Positions 20,312 to 29,246 of a stretch of 64,000 nt of DNA are shown here, one piece after another (position 1 is the first letter of the stretch; every line of letters starts with the position of its first letter). The position numbers were made by a program, and so were the translations under genes. The notes beneath the pieces were generated by a model, which saw only the letters and a list, made by a program, of their open reading frames with translations, was not told where the DNA came from and did not search any database. Source of the stretch: Prochlorococcus sp. scB243_495L20 (GTDB taxonomy: Bacteria; Cyanobacteriota; Cyanobacteriia; PCC-6307; Cyanobiaceae); contig JFLX01000001.1 of NCBI GenBank assembly GCA_000634215.1, positions 1 to 64,000 of the forward strand, in the 5' to 3' direction.

Positions 20312-20383
20312 TGGGCCGTCGCCAAGTGGTAAGGCATCGGGTTTTGGTCTCGACATTCCTAGGTTCGAATCCTAGCGGCCCAG
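20312..20383 (+). tRNA. tRNA-Gln(UUG)
   Basis: 72 nt. The acceptor TGGGCCG pairs with CGGCCCA, with discriminator G. The anticodon loop is TTTTGGT (anticodon TTG) and the T-arm CCTAGGTTCGAATCCTAGC is intact. CCA is not encoded. Confidence 0.96.
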
Positions 20384-20396
20384 TTCTAATATTCAA

Positions 20397-21176
20397 TTGG
20401 TGTCTTCTCAAAAAATTTTTCTATTTGATTTTGATGGAGTAATAGTTGATGGAATGCAAGAATATTGGCATAGTTCCTTGCTGGCCTGTGAAAGATATTT
20501 AAATTCACCTAACATCACTATTGATCAAAAACTTTATCAAGAAGTACCAAATTCTTTCAAAGAAATTAGGCCTTGGGTTAAATATGGTTGGGAAATGATT
20601 CTAATTGTTCACGAAATTATAAAGACAGAAAATCCATTAAAAAGTGATAATAAAGATGATTTCATTAATAATTATCATCAAAATTGCCAGAGGATATTAA
20701 ACGAAAATTCCTGGATGGCAGAAGATATACAAAAAATGTTAGATAAGTCTCGCAAGTACCAAATTGATAAAGATTTTAAATCGTGGGTAAATTTACATAA
20801 ACCTTTTTTTGAAATTATAAATTTTATGGAAGAATTAAGCAAAAGAGGAATAAAAACTGGAGTTATAACAACTAAAGGTAAAATATTTGCAGAAAAAATA
20901 CTTAAACAATTAAATATTTTTCCAGAATTTATTTATGGTTATGAATCAGGAACAAAAATCAAAATAGCTGAAAAACTTACACAGACTTATGAAATTTTAG
21001 GCTTTATAGAAGATAGAAAAAAAACTCTAATCGATATTAAACAAAATTCAGAAACTTCTCACATTCCATGCTTCCTAGCTGATTGGGGGTATTTGAAAGA
21101 ATCAGATAAAAATAAGTTAAGTAATGAAATCAAATTATTAAAATTAGGAATCCTTGGAGAATTAGTTGCAATCTAA
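20397..21176 (+). CDS. HAD-superfamily hydrolase
   Basis: About 259 aa. HAD motif I DFDGVIVDG (nucleophile Asp11, general acid Asp13) is at the N-terminus. Motif II is the Thr in VITTKG (about 158), followed by a motif III lysine (about 187) and the motif IV acidic pair GFIEDRKK (about 205). The insertion between motifs I and II is an alpha-helical C1 cap, as in phosphoglycolate phosphatase relatives. The start is TTG at 20397 or GTG at 20400. It begins 13 bp after tRNA-Gln. The substrate is unknown. Confidence 0.8.
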   Translation: MVSSQKIFLFDFDGVIVDGMQEYWHSSLLACERYLNSPNITIDQKLYQEVPNSFKEIRPWVKYGWEMILIVHEIIKTENPLKSDNKDDFINNYHQNCQRILNENSWMAEDIQKMLDKSRKYQIDKDFKSWVNLHKPFFEIINFMEELSKRGIKTGVITTKGKIFAEKILKQLNIFPEFIYGYESGTKIKIAEKLTQTYEILGFIEDRKKTLIDIKQNSETSHIPCFLADWGYLKESDKNKLSNEIKLLKLGILGELVAI

Positions 21177-21190
21177 AGATAATCAGCTAG

Positions 21191-21204
21191 AGTACATGCG
21201 TACT
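21191..21204. promoter_or_regulatory. LexA (SOS) box upstream of recA
   Basis: AGTAC-ATGC-GTACT, a perfect 5+4+5 palindrome matching the general form of cyanobacterial LexA boxes. It lies 84 bases before the recA ATG and abuts a TATAGT -10-like hexamer at 21204-21209, where a bound repressor would block polymerase. No lexA gene is in the window. Confidence 0.6.
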
Positions 21205-21288
21205 ATAGTTTGTATTTATGAAGTTTGGTTTAAATAAAAATTTCCAAATTTAGAATAATTACAAGAACTTTAACCGATAAATCAAACA

Positions 21289-22386
21289 ATGAGCCTTGAA
21301 GAAAAGAAAAAAACTGAATCAAAAGAAAAAGACAAGGCATTAAGTCTTGTCTTAGGGCAAATAGAAAGAAATTTTGGACGAGGTTCAATAATGAGACTTG
21401 GTGACGCCTCAAGAATGAAAGTAGAAACAATATCTACTGGAGCGCTCACCTTAGATTTAGCCTTAGGAGGAGGCTATCCAAAAGGAAGAGTAGTGGAAGT
21501 TTACGGACCAGAAAGTTCAGGAAAAACTACATTAACGCTTCACGCGATTGCGGAAGTCCAAAAAAATGGAGGAGTAGCTGCATTTGTAGATGCTGAGCAT
21601 GCACTCGATCCAGTTTATGCAGCCTCTTTAGGTGTTGATGTTGAAAATTTGTTAGTTTCACAGCCAGATACTGGTGAAATGGCTCTAGAAATAGTTGACC
21701 AACTTATAAGATCGAGTGCAGTAGATCTTGTTGTTGTTGACTCGGTCGCAGCACTAACCCCAAGAGCCGAGATAGAAGGAGAGATGGGAGATCACGTAAT
21801 TGGAAGCCAAGCACGGCTAATGAGCCAAGCAATGAGGAAAATAACAGGAAATATTGGCAAATCTGGATGTACGGTAATATTCCTGAATCAATTACGCCTA
21901 AAAATTGGCGTTACATACGGCAATCCAGAAACAACCACAGGAGGTAATGCATTAAAATTTTACGCCTCAGTAAGACTTGATATCAGAAGAATTCAAACTC
22001 TTAAAAGAGGTACTGAGGAGTATGGCATAAGAGCAAAAGTGAAAGTAGCAAAAAACAAAGTTGCACCACCATTTAGAATTGCAGAATTTGATATTCTCTT
22101 TGGGAAAGGTATAAGTACAACAGGATGCTTATTAGATTTAGCAGAAGAGACTAATATCATCATAAGGAGAGGTGCTTGGTATAGTTATGAAGGAGAAAAT
22201 ATTGGACAAGGAAGAGATAATACAATTATTTGGCTTGATCAAAACTTAGAAATCAGGAATAAAGTAGAATCTATGGTTAAAGAGAAATTAACAGAAGGAA
22301 CTGAAGTCAGCTCCAATTCAATGAAAGCATTAAATAGCAATCCTGCTAATACAATCGCTGTTAATGATATAAAAACAGTAGCTTAG
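21289..22386 (+). CDS. recA: Recombinase RecA
   Basis: 365-aa strand-exchange and SOS co-protease protein. Walker [10 protein letters not shown] at 73-81, VVVDSVAAL as Walker B, loop L1/L2 regions ([38 protein letters not shown]). The C-terminal tail is Ser/Asn-rich rather than strongly acidic. A LexA-box palindrome lies upstream. The gene converges on the DUF2839 gene with a 2-bp gap. Confidence 0.98.
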   Translation: MSLEEKKKTESKEKDKALSLVLGQIERNFGRGSIMRLGDASRMKVETISTGALTLDLALGGGYPKGRVVEVYGPESSGKTTLTLHAIAEVQKNGGVAAFVDAEHALDPVYAASLGVDVENLLVSQPDTGEMALEIVDQLIRSSAVDLVVVDSVAALTPRAEIEGEMGDHVIGSQARLMSQAMRKITGNIGKSGCTVIFLNQLRLKIGVTYGNPETTTGGNALKFYASVRLDIRRIQTLKRGTEEYGIRAKVKVAKNKVAPPFRIAEFDILFGKGISTTGCLLDLAEETNIIIRRGAWYSYEGENIGQGRDNTIIWLDQNLEIRNKVESMVKEKLTEGTEVSSNSMKALNSNPANTIAVNDIKTVA

Positions 22387-22388
22387 AT

Positions 22389-22634
22389 TTATAAAGAATC
22401 AGCTAAAGTCCACCACCCAGCAGCAGGGCCTATAAATCTCACTACAATCCATAAGATTACTAACCCTCCGATTCCAAACCAACTGGCCTTAATACTTAAT
22501 TTAATTAGGTTATCTCTTTGATTAATTGTAAAAGGAAGCCATTCAAATAATCTTGGAGACTCATCAATTTTAGTTTTAGTATTATTTTTTTTTGGAGGTA
22601 AACCAAGTGTTTTACGTCTTTTTGCTTCTCCCAT
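22389..22634 (-). CDS. DUF2839-type small membrane protein
   Basis: 81 aa. The N-terminus MGEAKRRKTLGLPPK is the hallmark of a short cyanobacterial family (DUF2839). One long hydrophobic segment (about 50-68) ends before a Trp-rich tail (GWWTLADSL). The function is unknown. It lies downstream of the DinG-like gene on the same strand, 29 bp away, and converges on recA. Confidence 0.75.
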   Translation of the reverse strand: MGEAKRRKTLGLPPKKNNTKTKIDESPRLFEWLPFTINQRDNLIKLSIKASWFGIGGLVILWIVVRFIGPAAGWWTLADSL

Positions 22635-22663
22635 ATTTATTTAGTTATTTACAAAATCATAAC

Positions 22664-24112
22664 CTAATCAAAAGGTAGCATATAGTTAATTTGTTTTGAG
22701 GGTTTAATGTTTTGCAAAAGTAATCTTCCCCAGTTTCTTTTATTTACTCTTCCATCTAGGATTATTAACTTACCTGAATTTCTTCTTAAAGGAGAAATAG
22801 ATCTTTCAAGTTTAATTCTAGCCTGAGGAAGAAAGAAGTCTCTAAACCAATCTTGAGAAAGCTTCTTTTTATGAGAGACAGTAATTGCATTAATAGGTTC
22901 TGACATATTCGGAATCGGAAGTAAAGGAATGATAATTTGTTCTGGAATTTGAATTAAATAAGAATTTATAATCCACCAGTCAAAACTAGAGCAAAGGATT
23001 TCATTTCTACCTGAGGGAATTGTCTCTAGCAATACTCTCTTCCCGTAAGTAGAGGCTAATTCTGTAGCAAGATTAGTTTTTAAATCAATATCATCAGACA
23101 ACACTAAAGTTAAACCCTTTCTAAAAAGTATTAACTTTTTGCATTTGTCCAAGATTGAATTGGTAAAAAGAGGATTATTAGGAAGCAACTGTTTAGAGGG
23201 TATATATATAGAAATCTTTTTCTCTTCAAAATTACTCTTAAAATTAATAACCAAGTCAATATCTAAATTATGCTTTTTAAAATACATTTGGAAAAAATTA
23301 TCTTTTCTCAATGCTGATAAAAAAACAAATTTATTATTTGAAAAGAATTCCTTAATTTGAAAAAGTTCATCTATTGGCTGTAAATACAAATTCCAATCTA
23401 AATTGGTATCGTTTAACTTTACCCAGCATGCCCAACCTTGAGATAATGCTTTGTTCACGCTTAAAAATTTATCAGAAAAAAAAGAATTCTCATGAAAAAA
23501 GTTTGACAAGAAACTAATTTCTTTTTCATCTAAATTGATATAACTATTTCCTAAGACCTTTCTCAAGAAAAACTTTTTCTTCAACGAATCATATACTTTT
23601 ATAAATTTTTGATTGATTAATTCAAATTCTTTAAAATTTTCTGTCCAATCCTTTTTAAGTAAAGAAATTCTAAAATGATTTTTTAAATCCTGTTTTATAT
23701 CCTCAAGTCCTGAATAAACTATTCGATGATTTCTAAGATTAAGAAAATTGGGATCATTAAGAAAATTTTGGATAGTTATCAAGTGAACACGATGATTTGC
23801 AAAAATAAATTGATCATTTTTCAAAATAAAATTAAAACCTAGATTTTTCAATGAATCAATCTGAGATTGGCTTATAAATTGGATTTTTTCTTTAGATAAA
23901 ATAAAAGTTGAATCCTCTTCCTTTAAAAATAAAGAAATCAAAATTGGAGGTAACCAATCATAGCTCGAGAAAATTTCTGAATTAATTAGATAAGTAGAAT
24001 CATTTTCAATACATTTGGAAACTATCCTCCCAAAAGAATAAATGTGCTCCCAATTAATACTTTGATCTCTCAAAAAATTTTTCAAATATTGATGACTTAA
24101 AATTTCAAGCAT
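22664..24112 (-). CDS. DinG-like protein lacking helicase ATP motifs
   Basis: 482 aa. The C-terminal quarter looks like the end of DinG/XPD-family helicases: FFLPQARIKLERSISPLRR, then KLIILDGRVNKRNWGRLLL, the equivalents of motif VI and the last strand. The N-terminal half shows no Walker A (GxGKT) or DEAH box, only low-complexity Asn/Lys/Phe-rich sequence. This suggests a DinG-derived protein that has lost ATPase function, or one too diverged to read. Positioned between tyrA (divergent) and DUF2839. Confidence 0.55.
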   Translation of the reverse strand: MLEILSHQYLKNFLRDQSINWEHIYSFGRIVSKCIENDSTYLINSEIFSSYDWLPPILISLFLKEEDSTFILSKEKIQFISQSQIDSLKNLGFNFILKNDQFIFANHRVHLITIQNFLNDPNFLNLRNHRIVYSGLEDIKQDLKNHFRISLLKKDWTENFKEFELINQKFIKVYDSLKKKFFLRKVLGNSYINLDEKEISFLSNFFHENSFFSDKFLSVNKALSQGWACWVKLNDTNLDWNLYLQPIDELFQIKEFFSNNKFVFLSALRKDNFFQMYFKKHNLDIDLVINFKSNFEEKKISIYIPSKQLLPNNPLFTNSILDKCKKLILFRKGLTLVLSDDIDLKTNLATELASTYGKRVLLETIPSGRNEILCSSFDWWIINSYLIQIPEQIIIPLLPIPNMSEPINAITVSHKKKLSQDWFRDFFLPQARIKLERSISPLRRNSGKLIILDGRVNKRNWGRLLLQNIKPSKQINYMLPFD

Positions 24113-24207
24113 TTATAATTAATTTAGTTTCAAAAACATGCAAAATTTATGAACCTAATATACAAAAAATTGGTATCAATAAAAGAGCGTCTTGCATTAA
24201 TTAATTT

Positions 24208-25047
24208 ATGAAAATTGGAATAGTAGGATTAGGATTAATTGGTGGTTCTTTAGGATTAAAACTCCAAAGTCTAAATCATACAATTTATGGAATAGCAAAT
24301 AATGAATTTAATGAAAAAAAAGCTAAGGATAAAAAACTTGCAAATTTTGTTAGCTGTGATCTGAGCTTATTAAAAAAATGTGAGCTAATAATTTTGGCAT
24401 TGCCTATCAAAGATTTGATCAGTCCGTCGCAACAATTAGTAGCATCAATACCTCAAAAAACAATACTAACTGATGTAGGGTCTGTAAAAGAACCAATTGT
24501 AAATACATGGGAGAATTCACATCCTCTATTTATTGGATCTCATCCAATGGCAGGTACAGAAAAAAAAGGAGTTGATTCAGGTTTTGAAGGTCTTTTTAAA
24601 AATGCAAAATGGATTATTACCCCAACACAAAATAGTGATTTAAATTCAGTCAGAACTATTTCCGAGCTCATAAAATCAATGGATTGTGAAATTTGTCAAG
24701 CTTCGCCAAAAGAGCATGATGAAGCAGTATCTCTAATTTCTCATTTGCCTATATTTTTAGCTTCTGCCCTCATAGAAACTGCGCAAACAAAAAATAATCA
24801 ATCTTTATTAGATCTTTCGCAAAAATTAGCTGCTACAGGATTTGCTGACACTTCGAGAGTTGGCGGAGGCAATGAACAACTAGGCCTAGATTTAGCTATT
24901 AATAATCAGATTAATGTTTTAAATTCCATAAAAAATTTTAAAAATAAGCTAAATATACTGGAATCTCTTATTAAAGAAAAAAATTGGGATTTACTTTCTA
25001 CAAAACTTGCTGAAGCAAAAGAAAACAGAAAAAATTTTATAAACTAA
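24208..25047 (+). CDS. tyrA: Prephenate/arogenate dehydrogenase
   Basis: 279 aa. The Rossmann motif GLGLIGGSLG (7-16), the GSHPMAGTEKKGVD substrate loop, and the SLISHLP and ATGFADTSRVGGG helices match the TyrA family making tyrosine. Cyanobacterial members prefer arogenate and NADP; that specificity is inferred. The C-terminal end overlaps the facing crtD-like gene by 11 bp. Confidence 0.9.
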   Translation: MKIGIVGLGLIGGSLGLKLQSLNHTIYGIANNEFNEKKAKDKKLANFVSCDLSLLKKCELIILALPIKDLISPSQQLVASIPQKTILTDVGSVKEPIVNTWENSHPLFIGSHPMAGTEKKGVDSGFEGLFKNAKWIITPTQNSDLNSVRTISELIKSMDCEICQASPKEHDEAVSLISHLPIFLASALIETAQTKNNQSLLDLSQKLAATGFADTSRVGGGNEQLGLDLAINNQINVLNSIKNFKNKLNILESLIKEKNWDLLSTKLAEAKENRKNFIN

Positions 25048-26542
25048 AATTATCTATACCTTTGGAAGCTAAAATTTGCCTTGAAACCATTAATGCAGAC
25101 TGACTAACACCTGCAGTCCCCTCTCCTGGATAAATCGAATCTCCACATAACCATAAACCGTCAAAAGGTGTCCTACTTGATAGTCCAAATAAACCAAAAA
25201 TATCTGGATTTTGACCAAGCCCGCCTACTATTCCATTAGGTCTTTTTGTCCATTTTTCAAAGCCCAATGGAGTTGCTAATTCTCTATGTAGCCATTTTTC
25301 AGGATCAATATCAAATTGACTTTCCAATTCAAGGGATATTTTTTTCATAAAACCATTTTTTTTCTTTAAGTAAGTTTGTTTATCTAAATCAAACCAATCT
25401 TTAGTTTTGGTAAAGATACTGGCAATTAAAGTAACCTCACCTTTTGGCGCTCTTCCATCACCATCATCACTAATTGATACAAATAACGAACAAAATTCTT
25501 TTGAAACAAATTGATAATGATTGGAGAATGTTTTTTTAATATGTTCCTTTTTTAATGCTGAATAAAAAACTACAGCTCCACTTGGATCAGGCAAATTATT
25601 AAGTCGATTTTTATAATTTTTTTTTCTTTCTAAAGGATCTTTCAAATGCTTGAGCAAAGATTGTGGAGGTGCCGTATAGATCACATCTTTTGCTTGATAA
25701 ATAAATGATTTTTTTTTCGAATTAGCAGATAGTTGCCAACACATATTTACGTCGTCAAAAATTATAGAATTAACTTCTTGTCCAAAAATTAAATTAACTC
25801 CAGTTTTAATTAATGAACTTTCTAATGATTCACTTAAAGACTGCATAGATTTTTTAAGATGCCACAGACCATGTGGCTGTTGACACATCTGAAGAACAGT
25901 AGATCCATATAATGCTGCAGTACTATAAACGTCCTCTTGAGAATAAAGTTTTAGTTGAAGATTTAAGAATTTAATCAAGCGCTCATTCTTTGATAATCCA
26001 CATATCCGCAATAGATCAAACATACTAGATTTAAGTAAGATACCTGTGACAAGGTTTGAAGGTACTAGTGCTTTGAGAAGTTGAGAAAAATCCCAAAAAT
26101 TACTTATTGGTAATACAGGATTATTGTTAGCAAATATCCAATTACTTTCATGTATTAGTGTACAAAGCTTCCAAAATCTTTGACTCCCAGGAAACTGCAT
26201 TTCTCGTTCAGCAATCCATTTACTTTTTTCATACCAAATAGGTATAGGATTACCACCATCATTTAAGTCAACAATGCAAGCAGGGTCTAATATTGTGGCT
26301 TCTGGGGATGGAATATCTAAAAAATCAAAAATTCTAGAATGTATTCCTCCCTTCTCTAAACCAGCAACCTGAGTTGCGCCAACATCGAAAGTATAATTCT
26401 TTCTTTTAAAAGTACCGGCACATCCTCCGGCTTGAGTATGAGATTCGATTAAAGTCACTGATAAGCCTTGTTTTGATAAAATCGCTGCAGAAGTTAGTCC
26501 TGCTATACCGGCGCCTACAACAATAACTTCAGACTCTCTCAT
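25037..26542 (-). CDS. Carotenoid desaturase/isomerase family protein, CrtD-like
   Basis: 501-aa FAD-dependent amine-oxidase-fold enzyme. The dinucleotide motif VVGAGIAGLTSAAILSKQG is at the N-terminus. The C-terminus contains LWLCGDSIYPGEGTAGVSQS, the FAD-closing motif of phytoene desaturase relatives. Overall it resembles the cyanobacterial CrtD group (C-3',4' desaturase) more than CrtP or CrtQ. Myxol glycosides are not expected in this lineage, so the real substrate may be different; CrtH-type isomerase is the alternative. Its start is only 4 bp from that of the divergent kinase gene. Confidence 0.7.
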   Translation of the reverse strand: MRESEVIVVGAGIAGLTSAAILSKQGLSVTLIESHTQAGGCAGTFKRKNYTFDVGATQVAGLEKGGIHSRIFDFLDIPSPEATILDPACIVDLNDGGNPIPIWYEKSKWIAEREMQFPGSQRFWKLCTLIHESNWIFANNNPVLPISNFWDFSQLLKALVPSNLVTGILLKSSMFDLLRICGLSKNERLIKFLNLQLKLYSQEDVYSTAALYGSTVLQMCQQPHGLWHLKKSMQSLSESLESSLIKTGVNLIFGQEVNSIIFDDVNMCWQLSANSKKKSFIYQAKDVIYTAPPQSLLKHLKDPLERKKNYKNRLNNLPDPSGAVVFYSALKKEHIKKTFSNHYQFVSKEFCSLFVSISDDGDGRAPKGEVTLIASIFTKTKDWFDLDKQTYLKKKNGFMKKISLELESQFDIDPEKWLHRELATPLGFEKWTKRPNGIVGGLGQNPDIFGLFGLSSRTPFDGLWLCGDSIYPGEGTAGVSQSALMVSRQILASKGIDNFSL

Positions 26543-26546
26543 TAAA

Positions 26547-27422
26547 ATGCAAAAATTATCTCTTATTGAAATTAACGAAATTTGTGAAGAATTAGGTGAA
26601 ACCTATCCAAAAAGTATTGAAGAAGTACATGGTGGTGATATTCATAGTGCCTGGCGAATAGAATTCTCAAACAAAAAGTTATTCCTTAAAAGAAACATTA
26701 GAAACAAAAAATTTCTTAAATTTGAAAAATATTGTCTCCAAAATTTAAGGAAGTATATTAATCAAGAAAACTTAGTTATTCCTGATGTTATTGCATATAA
26801 AAATATAAAAAATGTAGAGATTCTTTTAATTGAATGGATAGATATGCATAACTTTGACCAAAAAAAGCTTGGAAAAGGTTTAGGTGAATTGCATTTAAAA
26901 TCAGCTGAGTCTAATCCTAAAATGTTTGGGTTTCCAGTTGAGGGTTTTATCGGAACAACAGATCAGAAGAAAGGCTTTGAAGATAATTGGATAGATTGTT
27001 TTTTAAAATTAAGGATAATACCTCAACTATTAATTCTTAAATCAACTTTAGATAAAGAAATTATAAATAAAGTTAAAGAAAAAATTAAATCAGAATTACT
27101 GAACCACAAACCAATAAATGTTCTAGTTCATGGTGATTTGTGGTCAGGAAATGCAGGAATGGACAAAAGTGGAAAGGGGGTTATTTTTGACCCGGCATCT
27201 TGGTGGGCAGATAATGAAGTAGATATAGCTATGACAAAATTATTTGGAGGTTTCGGAAAAGAATTTTATGAAGAATATCATAGAGTTTTTCCTGTAAAAA
27301 ACGGATTTGAAAAAAGAATTATTATTTATAATTTTTATCACATCTTGAACCACGCCAATATGTTTGGGGGTGGATACTTAAAACAAGTTAATGATTACGT
27401 AAAAGCAATAATCAATATGTAA
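26547..27422 (+). CDS. Fructosamine kinase family protein
   Basis: 291 aa of the aminoglycoside-phosphotransferase fold. The catalytic loop LVHGDLWSGN lies near residue 195, the magnesium-binding FDPASWWADNEVDIAM near 215, and EVHGGDIHSAW forms the N-lobe glycine loop. Relatives phosphorylate fructosamines or ribulosamines as protein deglycation repair; the substrate here is inferred. The ATG is 4 bp from the divergent crtD-like start, so each promoter must lie inside the other gene or the transcripts must be nearly leaderless. Confidence 0.85.
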   Translation: MQKLSLIEINEICEELGETYPKSIEEVHGGDIHSAWRIEFSNKKLFLKRNIRNKKFLKFEKYCLQNLRKYINQENLVIPDVIAYKNIKNVEILLIEWIDMHNFDQKKLGKGLGELHLKSAESNPKMFGFPVEGFIGTTDQKKGFEDNWIDCFLKLRIIPQLLILKSTLDKEIINKVKEKIKSELLNHKPINVLVHGDLWSGNAGMDKSGKGVIFDPASWWADNEVDIAMTKLFGGFGKEFYEEYHRVFPVKNGFEKRIIIYNFYHILNHANMFGGGYLKQVNDYVKAIINM

Positions 27423-27428
27423 ATTTAA

Positions 27429-27794
27429 CTAACCTAGATATGTCTTCTTAAGATTTTGAACCTTATCTAAAACTGCTTCACGATTTTCACTAGTACGAAG
27501 ATTTTGCCAGCTCCATTGACCGACAACAATAACGCCTAGTAGTTCTAGTAAACCAGGGAGAATTGGGAAGAAGTTTATCGTGTCAATGACAACTTTAATT
27601 ATTATCTGAGCTATTACGACAACAGCAATTATGCCTGCCGCCTTGCCGTACTTACCCATTTGAGTCCAATCTACATTACCAAGAGTTTCGTTAACTTTTC
27701 CCATAACATCAGAGTACTTCTCTGAAAAACTTTTGGTTTCTGAGCTTGTATCGGAGCCGGAGTCTTGGTTTGACTCTGGAGTGTTATCACTCAT
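27429..27794 (-). CDS. CAAD-domain/CURT1-like thylakoid membrane protein
   Basis: 121 aa: a Ser/Asp-rich acidic N-terminus (1-30), an amphipathic helix, then two close hydrophobic helices (about 50-70 and 73-97) and a short charged tail. This is the CAAD layout, found fused to some cyanobacterial aminoacyl-tRNA synthetases and in CURT1 thylakoid-curvature proteins. A thylakoid location is inferred. It converges on the kinase gene with a 6-bp gap. Confidence 0.75.
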   Translation of the reverse strand: MSDNTPESNQDSGSDTSSETKSFSEKYSDVMGKVNETLGNVDWTQMGKYGKAAGIIAVVVIAQIIIKVVIDTINFFPILPGLLELLGVIVVGQWSWQNLRTSENREAVLDKVQNLKKTYLG

Positions 27795-28087
27795 GAATTC
27801 AGTAAACTTAATATATGAACCAGACAGTATCGGAAAAAACGTCTGTTGACTACCTTTTTGTTGTGCAAAATTCCGAACCGAAACATTTTGTATTCTTAAA
27901 AGGCTTTGGTATATAGGGTTTCTGAAGATATTTAAACTTAAAATTGATTTATAAAAACTTCACATTATCGTCTAGTTCTAACAAAAACATTAATAAATCA
28001 CATTAATAAGAAAAATTTAAAAGGCTAAAATTTTTATTTTAATTATTATGTTTTCATAGTTCAGCTCGCAAAAATTAAGGTATCGAA
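27795..28087. other. 293-bp divergent intergenic region
   Basis: Lies between the CAAD gene (leftward) and the moeB-like gene (rightward). It contains a weak 5-bp inverted repeat (CAGAC / GTCTG, about 27822-27844) in the CAAD leader and otherwise AT-rich sequence. I see no ORF, tRNA or terminator in it. Confidence 0.5.
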
Positions 28088-29233
28088 ATGTCCAAAGATA
28101 TCAAATTCAATTTCTTAAACTCAGATGAAGAAGAAAGATATCAAAAACATTTCACCCTCAGGGAGATAGGTTATGAGGGTCAACTAAATCTTAAAAACAG
28201 CTCAGTATTATGCATTGGTGCAGGTGGGCTTGGATCTTCCGTTTTGCTTTATTTAGCTGCAGCAGGAATTGGGAGAATTGGAATTGTAGATAACGATCAA
28301 GTTGAAAAGTCTAATCTCCAGAGACAGATAATTCATGAAACAAATACTATTGGTAATCTTAAAATTGATTCTGCCAGGGAAAGAATTAAAAAATTCAATC
28401 CAAATTGTGAAATATTAACCTTTTCAAAGAGAATAAATCCTAAAAATGCTCTTGAATTAATAAAGGATTTTGATGTTATTTGTGATTGCTCGGATAACTT
28501 TGGCACAAGATATTTAATAAATGATTCATGCCTGATATTAAAGAAACCCTTAGTCTTTGGAAGTGTACAAGGCTTTGAAGGGCAAGTAAGTGTTTTTAAT
28601 TTATACAAAAATAGTCCTAACTTAAGAGACTTACTTCCAGAATCACCTTCAAAAAATGTTGTCCCTAGTTGTTCAGAATACGGGGTTATAGGTGTTTCAA
28701 CAGGTTTAATAGGAATTCTTCAGGTTAATGAAATTATCAAAATAATTTTGAAAAAAGGTGAAATTTTAGATGGTAAGATTTTAATTTTTGATCTATTGAA
28801 CATGAATATGAAAAAATTACATCTAAAAAGTGATCAGTTAAATAAACAAATAAAAAATCTGTCTCAGTTTGAGGACTTTTATAAAAGTGATGAATATTGT
28901 GAGAAAAACGATGAAATCAAGAGTATTAATGCTAATGAATTTAATAGTTTATATAACGCAAAACCCAACAAAATTCTTTTAATTGATGTTAGAGAAAATG
29001 AAGAATTTTCGACATCTGCAATAGAGGGATCCATCTCAATTCCCTTAAGTCATTTGAACCAAGAATCAGACTTAAAATTTATTCAAAAAGAAAGTTTAAA
29101 TAAAGAAGTTTTCACTATATGTAAATCGGGGAAACGTTCTGAAAAAGCTTCAAGAATCTTATCAAAATTCAAAATTCAGTCTAGATCTATTGAAGGCGGC
29201 ATTGAAAAAGTAAAAAAAATATTGTGCAATTAA
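28088..29233 (+). CDS. moeB: MoeB/ThiF-type adenylyltransferase with rhodanese domain
   Basis: 381 aa. An N-terminal E1-like domain has GAGGLGSS (44-51), the ATP-contacting arginine loop SNLQRQIIH, and catalytic Cys195 in VPSCSEYGV. A C-terminal rhodanese domain (about 275-381) has active-site Cys345 in CKSGKRS. The paired zinc cysteines of E. coli MoeB are absent, as in MoeZ-type proteins. It activates the C-terminal glycine of a ubiquitin-like sulfur carrier (MoaD, ThiS or similar). Which carrier applies here is not shown; no other molybdopterin gene is nearby. Confidence 0.85.
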   Translation: MSKDIKFNFLNSDEEERYQKHFTLREIGYEGQLNLKNSSVLCIGAGGLGSSVLLYLAAAGIGRIGIVDNDQVEKSNLQRQIIHETNTIGNLKIDSARERIKKFNPNCEILTFSKRINPKNALELIKDFDVICDCSDNFGTRYLINDSCLILKKPLVFGSVQGFEGQVSVFNLYKNSPNLRDLLPESPSKNVVPSCSEYGVIGVSTGLIGILQVNEIIKIILKKGEILDGKILIFDLLNMNMKKLHLKSDQLNKQIKNLSQFEDFYKSDEYCEKNDEIKSINANEFNSLYNAKPNKILLIDVRENEEFSTSAIEGSISIPLSHLNQESDLKFIQKESLNKEVFTICKSGKRSEKASRILSKFKIQSRSIEGGIEKVKKILCN

Positions 29234-29246
29234 TTTTTAAGAATAG

